Below, piece by piece: positions 60,513 to 64,000 of a stretch of DNA of 64,000 nucleotides; within the stretch, counting starts at the first letter, position 1, and each line of letters starts with the position of its first letter. The notes beneath the pieces are model-generated. The model searched no databases and was not told where the DNA came from. It was given only the letters and a program-made list of their open reading frames with translations. Both the position numbers and the translations under genes were made by a program. Origin of the DNA: Ligustrum vulgare (Eukaryota; Streptophyta; Magnoliopsida; Lamiales; Oleaceae); NCBI GenBank assembly GCA_963555705.1, contig OY743189.1, positions 8,263,501-8,327,500 on the forward strand. The letters run 5' to 3'.

Positions 60513-61004
60513 CTAAGCGTATAAGGAGAGAAGTTCACGTTGCACATAACCACTTGGGTGCGTCTCAAGAGTCAGTCGAATATCATCCAAAGACTCCTTA
60601 CTCAGTCCACCCTTTATGAATTTGATTTTATCATCCCGATTAGTAGAAGAATATCCTACTGTTTTGCAACGAGTATCACAGTTCCAACGAGCACATTTGT
60701 AGCAACCATTCAGCCTTTTTGCTCTTCGTTTCTTTGCGAAGGTGCTTTTGCCTAAACCAGGCATGTGCTTTGGAAATGTCATAGGTAATTCACCAGATAG
60801 TCGAACCTTTGCTTCGATCAACCAGCGAACATCTTCTGAAACACCATGAGCCATCAGCAACCTCAATCTTTCGAGTCTTATTCGATAGATTTTCCTCAGA
60901 TCATTCATTGGAAGACTGGAATAATACTTGCGAATGTTTGTAAGAATGATATCCATGTTTTTGATGGATCTAACCTCTTCCCAGCATGAACTATTTAAAA
61001 GCAT
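60513..61004 (-). CDS. Basic cysteine-rich protein resembling plant flexuous-virus nucleic-acid-binding proteins (Carlavirus type)
   Basis: The open frame has 163 codons. An internal ATG at 60956 (MDIILTNIRKYY) gives 147 and is favoured, because a TATA-like TTTTAAATAG (60991-61000) overlaps the first ATG. The protein has a charged helical N-terminal half, then STFAKKRRAKRLNGCYKC, that is a basic block directly followed by a Cys cluster (C-x2-C-x4-C-x3-C), then NRDDKIKFIKGG. A basic block joined to a Cys finger, followed by a short Asn...Ile...Phe-Ile...Gly tail, is the layout of Carlavirus and related Betaflexiviridae nucleic-acid-binding proteins, some of which suppress RNA silencing. The spacing of the Cys residues is shorter than usual. 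It could instead be an unrelated zinc-finger protein. The frame is intact and antisense in the LTR element. Confidence 0.55.
   Translation of the reverse strand: MLLNSSCWEEVRSIKNMDIILTNIRKYYSSLPMNDLRKIYRIRLERLRLLMAHGVSEDVRWLIEAKVRLSGELPMTFPKHMPGLGKSTFAKKRRAKRLNGCYKCARWNCDTRCKTVGYSSTNRDDKIKFIKGGLSKESLDDIRLTLETHPSGYVQRELLSLYA
60991..61000 (-). promoter_or_regulatory. TATA-like box before the cysteine-rich gene
   Basis: The minus strand reads TTTTAAATAG, 35-45 nt before the ATG at 60956, the same core as before the LOG gene. A transcript starting about 30 nt downstream would have a very short leader and would exclude the upstream ATG. Confidence 0.4.
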
Positions 61005-61129
61005 TAAGGATCAGAGGAAATCCGCGTGATATTGATTCCAGCAAGAAAGCGCGGAATAGAATAATGGAAAAGAGGGAACAAGAGTTTATGCGCCGTTTAC
61101 TTTCTTGATAAAAGGAAGATTTGATGATG

Positions 61130-61889
61130 ACGGGATTTGAGATATGGAATATTTTCTTGGATTTTTGGGTACTGATATTTTGATATAATAATCAAGGTAT
61201 AGAAATAATACGGGGATACGTGAAAGTGAAATAAGGACTGTATTGAATCAGGATTAATAAGTTTGTGCAAGTGAAAGGAATACCTTACGGGAAATGTTAT
61301 GATATTTGAGTTAAGAATTTTAATTATTTGGGAGATATTTGTTTATTGAATTTTGCAGAAATTTTGGGTTACAAATATTGGAAAGATAAACTGATGATTA
61401 TGTTGATATGTGAATAACATGTTTGGATATATTACATAGAGAATATTCAGGTAATCGTTTTAATTATTTTGGGATATTTGGTGATAAGAAGAAATGACAA
61501 ATTATTATGGTATGATATGTTAGTAAAGATTTATTGAAATTTTAGAGATATTAATACGAATATTTGAGGTTACATGATACTATGATAAGTGACAGGTTAC
61601 ATGAGTACTACAAGATATGATGAAATATCACATACGATTGGGAATTTTCATTTTGATTCAGAAGAATTTATGAGTAGACATATGTCTATTATTGATAGAA
61701 AAGTTCATGTCTTAAGAAAACAAATTGATGCATTTAGTCAAAGTCCAGTGGGTTAAATATGGTTGGGTTAAATATGGTAGCGATGATGCTACATAAGAAG
61801 AAGAAGAAGAGATTCTGATTAAGTGTTCAGAAATCATAAGATCAAGTAAGTTTAATTTCGAGGACGAAATTATTTTAAGGGGGTAAGTT
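61130..61889 (+). other. Right interior of the LOG-carrying element with pol remnant and polypurine tract
   Basis: Mostly AT-rich non-coding text. From about 61690 it parallels the pol end of the element at 23901-27532, with stops and shifts: a decayed chromodomain-like tail ending GGTAGCGATGATGCTACATAA and then TTTCGAGGACGAAATTATTTTAAGGGGGTAAG before the LTR. Confidence 0.7.
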
Positions 61890-63737
61890 TGTAGCGACCA
61901 AGAATTTTTACGCGATTAATAATTATTTTAATAGAAAATCGTGTCGCTACTATTTCACCCATTTTTATTAAGTTAACGCCACGACGTATTCGTATAGCCA
62001 AGTCAAGAAATAATCGAGATCGTTCGATTTTAAATTAAATTCCGAATTTCTAAAAATATCTCCATTCTCTTGATTTAAAGTATATTAAGTCCAAGTACTT
62101 AATTCAATGTTATCCCAATATTTATTTATACAAAAATTAATTTTATTATTGAAATTAAGAAAATATATGCAAGCATGAGAGGTTCCATTATATATAATAA
62201 TTATGAGAATCTTAATTTAATAAATATGGAAAAGTATATGAATGAATTATATACTCCATTATATGTAATCATGAAGAGCATAATATTTGTATAAATATGA
62301 AAAAGTATATGAATGAATTATATACTCCATTATATGTAATCATGAAGAGCATAATATTTGTATAAATATGGAAAAGTATATGAATGAATTATAGACTCCA
62401 TTATATGTAATCATGAAGAGCATAATATTTGTATAAATATGGAAAAGTATATGAATGGTTGATAAGACTCCATTATATGTAATCATGAAGAGCATAATAT
62501 TTGTATAAATATGGAAAAGTATATGAATGGTGCTTTACTTTAAGAAAAGGATGTGTTAAAATTAATAGAATTGAATGATTATGTTTACAATATGCCAACT
62601 TTATACATCTATTTAAACCCATCTCTTTTACACACAACTCTACACATATACACTTATTTCCAATCTCTTGACAAAATCCACAAGTAAGAGAAATTCAAGG
62701 TGGTCAAGAAAGTTTTGGTCCATTTACTACTACACTTCATTTTAATCTTTTAAAAGGTAAGTATATCTTATGTTTTTATGAAAAGTAAGTATGTTTTTAT
62801 GAAAGGTAAATACACCTTATGTTTTTATGAAAAGTAAGTATGTTTTTATGACAAGTAAGTATATCTTATGTTTTTATGAAAAGTAAGTATGTTTTTATGA
62901 AAGGTAAATACACCTTATGTTTTTATGAAAAGTAAGTATGTTTTTATGACAAGTAAGTATATCTTATGTTTTTATGAAAAGTAAGTATGTTTTTATGAAA
63001 GGTAAATACACCTTATGTTTTTATGAAAAGTAAGTATGTTTTTATGACAAGTAAGTATATCTTATGTTTTTATGAAAAGTAAGTATGTTTTTATGAAAGG
63101 TAAATACACCTTATGTTTTTATGAAAAGTAAGTATGTTTTTATGACAAGTAAGTATATCTTATGTTTTTATGAAAAGTAAGTATGTTTTTATGACAAGTA
63201 AGTATATCTTATGTTTTTATGAAATTGTTTGGATCATTGCTATGAAATCAATCTCACAAGATTGTTATGGGTTCCATATGATATGTTTATGATTATGCTA
63301 AGGGGACCGGAGTTTAGTAGCGCTACACATAAGAATTCTTGCCATTTAAGTTCGGTAAAATTCTTGTGTCTCCCTATGTTTATGAATATTTCAATCCTAT
63401 CCTATGTTATGATGAAAATGATCCATATGCATTCAAAAGAAAATTTATGCTTGGTATACTTACTGGGATTTTATAAATCTCACTCCACGATATTTACCAT
63501 TTTCAGATAATTGAAGGTTCGAGGCGGTCAACATGGAAGTGGCAAAAGTGGTTAAGATTGATGAGATAATTATGTTGAACTTTATGTAAGAAAATTATGT
63601 TCTATTTTTATTCACAAATAAAATTATGGGATTCTAATTATTCTTTTGAATAATTTTACATTACTATTTAAGTCTCGATAATATGATATGAGTCACTTTT
63701 TGTGGCACTCGAATGGTCGAGAATTCGGGTCGTCACA
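61890..63737 (+). repeat. 3' LTR of the LOG-carrying element
   Basis: 1848 bp. It appears identical to the 5' LTR along its length apart from one extra 98-bp tandem unit (four copies against three) and about one base near 63224 (GAAATTG against GAAAATG). The length difference is exactly one unit. Confidence 0.95.
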
Positions 63738-64000
63738 ATTTATCGATATCCCAACTAACACTTATTAAATGTTGAGATTCATGTCCACTAGCATTAACAA
63801 GACACATTCTTGATTATATAATCTGAAAATTATGCTCATAATTTAAAACTTGCACAATAATTTCGCAAACTTCAGATTGCGAACACCATGCAATCATCTA
63901 GTATATGTATCAAATCTATTAGATACAAATAATATTTAGACGATCAACGTGGAGGATGATGGGGGCCTATTTATCAACCTAATTATTTTTCAAAAATATT
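63738..64000 (-). mobile_element. Copia element IV, continuation after the insertion
   Basis: It begins with the second ATTTA and continues the AT-rich text interrupted at 55512 (caattat/gcgaac phrases about an ATATTTCGCAAACTTCAGATT box resemble the style of 53700-54200). No coding sense was seen before the window ends. Confidence 0.45.

Larger units (their letters stand above)
55513..63737 (+). mobile_element. Young LTR retrotransposon derivative carrying antisense LOG and cysteine-rich genes
   Basis: Two LTRs (55513-57262 and 61890-63737) flank an interior of 4.6 kb. ATTTA at 55508-55512 and 63738-63742 is the duplication. A primer site (TTGGTATCAGAGC, from 57264) and polypurine tract (TTTAAGGGGGTAAG, before 61890) fix the plus orientation. 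No gag, protease, reverse transcriptase or intact integrase exists. A degraded pol end near 61680-61880 (ATTGATAGAAAAGTTCATG ... GGTAGCGATGATGCTAC) matches the chromodomain-like end of the element at 23901-27532, so that family may be the parent and enzyme donor. The interior between about 59165 and 61130 is cargo with two intact minus-strand genes. Confidence 0.93.

Overview
The window looks like gene-poor, repeat-dense nuclear DNA of a eudicot plant. It is AT-rich, its coding fragments belong to plant transposable elements, and the LTR elements use initiator-Met-tRNA primer sites. I found no ordinary multi-exon host gene. Almost everything recognisable is a mobile element, often nested, and several boundaries are fixed to the base by matching target-site duplications (TSDs). 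The species cannot be named from this sequence.

Left third (1-20.9 kb). A near-complete CACTA (En/Spm) DNA transposon spans 1249-10115 with CACTAG/CTAGTG ends and a GTG duplication. Both its genes are on the minus strand. One is a TNP2 transposase of about 1083 codons with a single one-base frameshift in an A10 run. The other is an 11-exon gene whose product joins an En/Spm-type transposase domain to a C-terminal Ulp1 (C48) protease, broken by one stop. The element sits inside the end of an older CACTA relic that finishes at 10697. Next come AT-rich relics, then a decayed Copia element (about 14.05-18.88 kb). Its gag gene is split by a 2.2-kb Gypsy solo LTR with a perfect GGAAT duplication.

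Middle (21-46 kb). A minus-strand Copia element (20989-30824, TSD TCCTA) is interrupted by a deleted chromovirus-type Gypsy element (23901-27532, TSD GCTTC). Then follow an Athila-like LTR (32417-33830) with non-coding interior that hosts another solo LTR (34847-36407, TSD ACTGG), a TTA-flanked MITE, a SINE and a truncated Copia element.

Right (45-64 kb). A large minus-strand Gypsy LTR with primer site, a Gypsy gag-protease relic with its own 3' LTR, a second SINE and the 3' end of another Copia element lead up to the most striking item. This is a very young LTR element at 55513-63737 (TSD ATTTA) that has lost gag-pol. Antisense to the element it carries two open, intronless genes: a LOG-type cytokinin-activating enzyme and a small basic cysteine-rich protein resembling the nucleic-acid-binding proteins of flexuous plant RNA viruses (Carlavirus type). 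Each has a TTTAAATAG TATA-like box upstream. The same LTR family occurs at 23901-27532 and 46383-48870, which gives a plausible autonomous parent. The cargo, its promoters and its near-identical LTRs make this element the best candidate here for an undescribed system.
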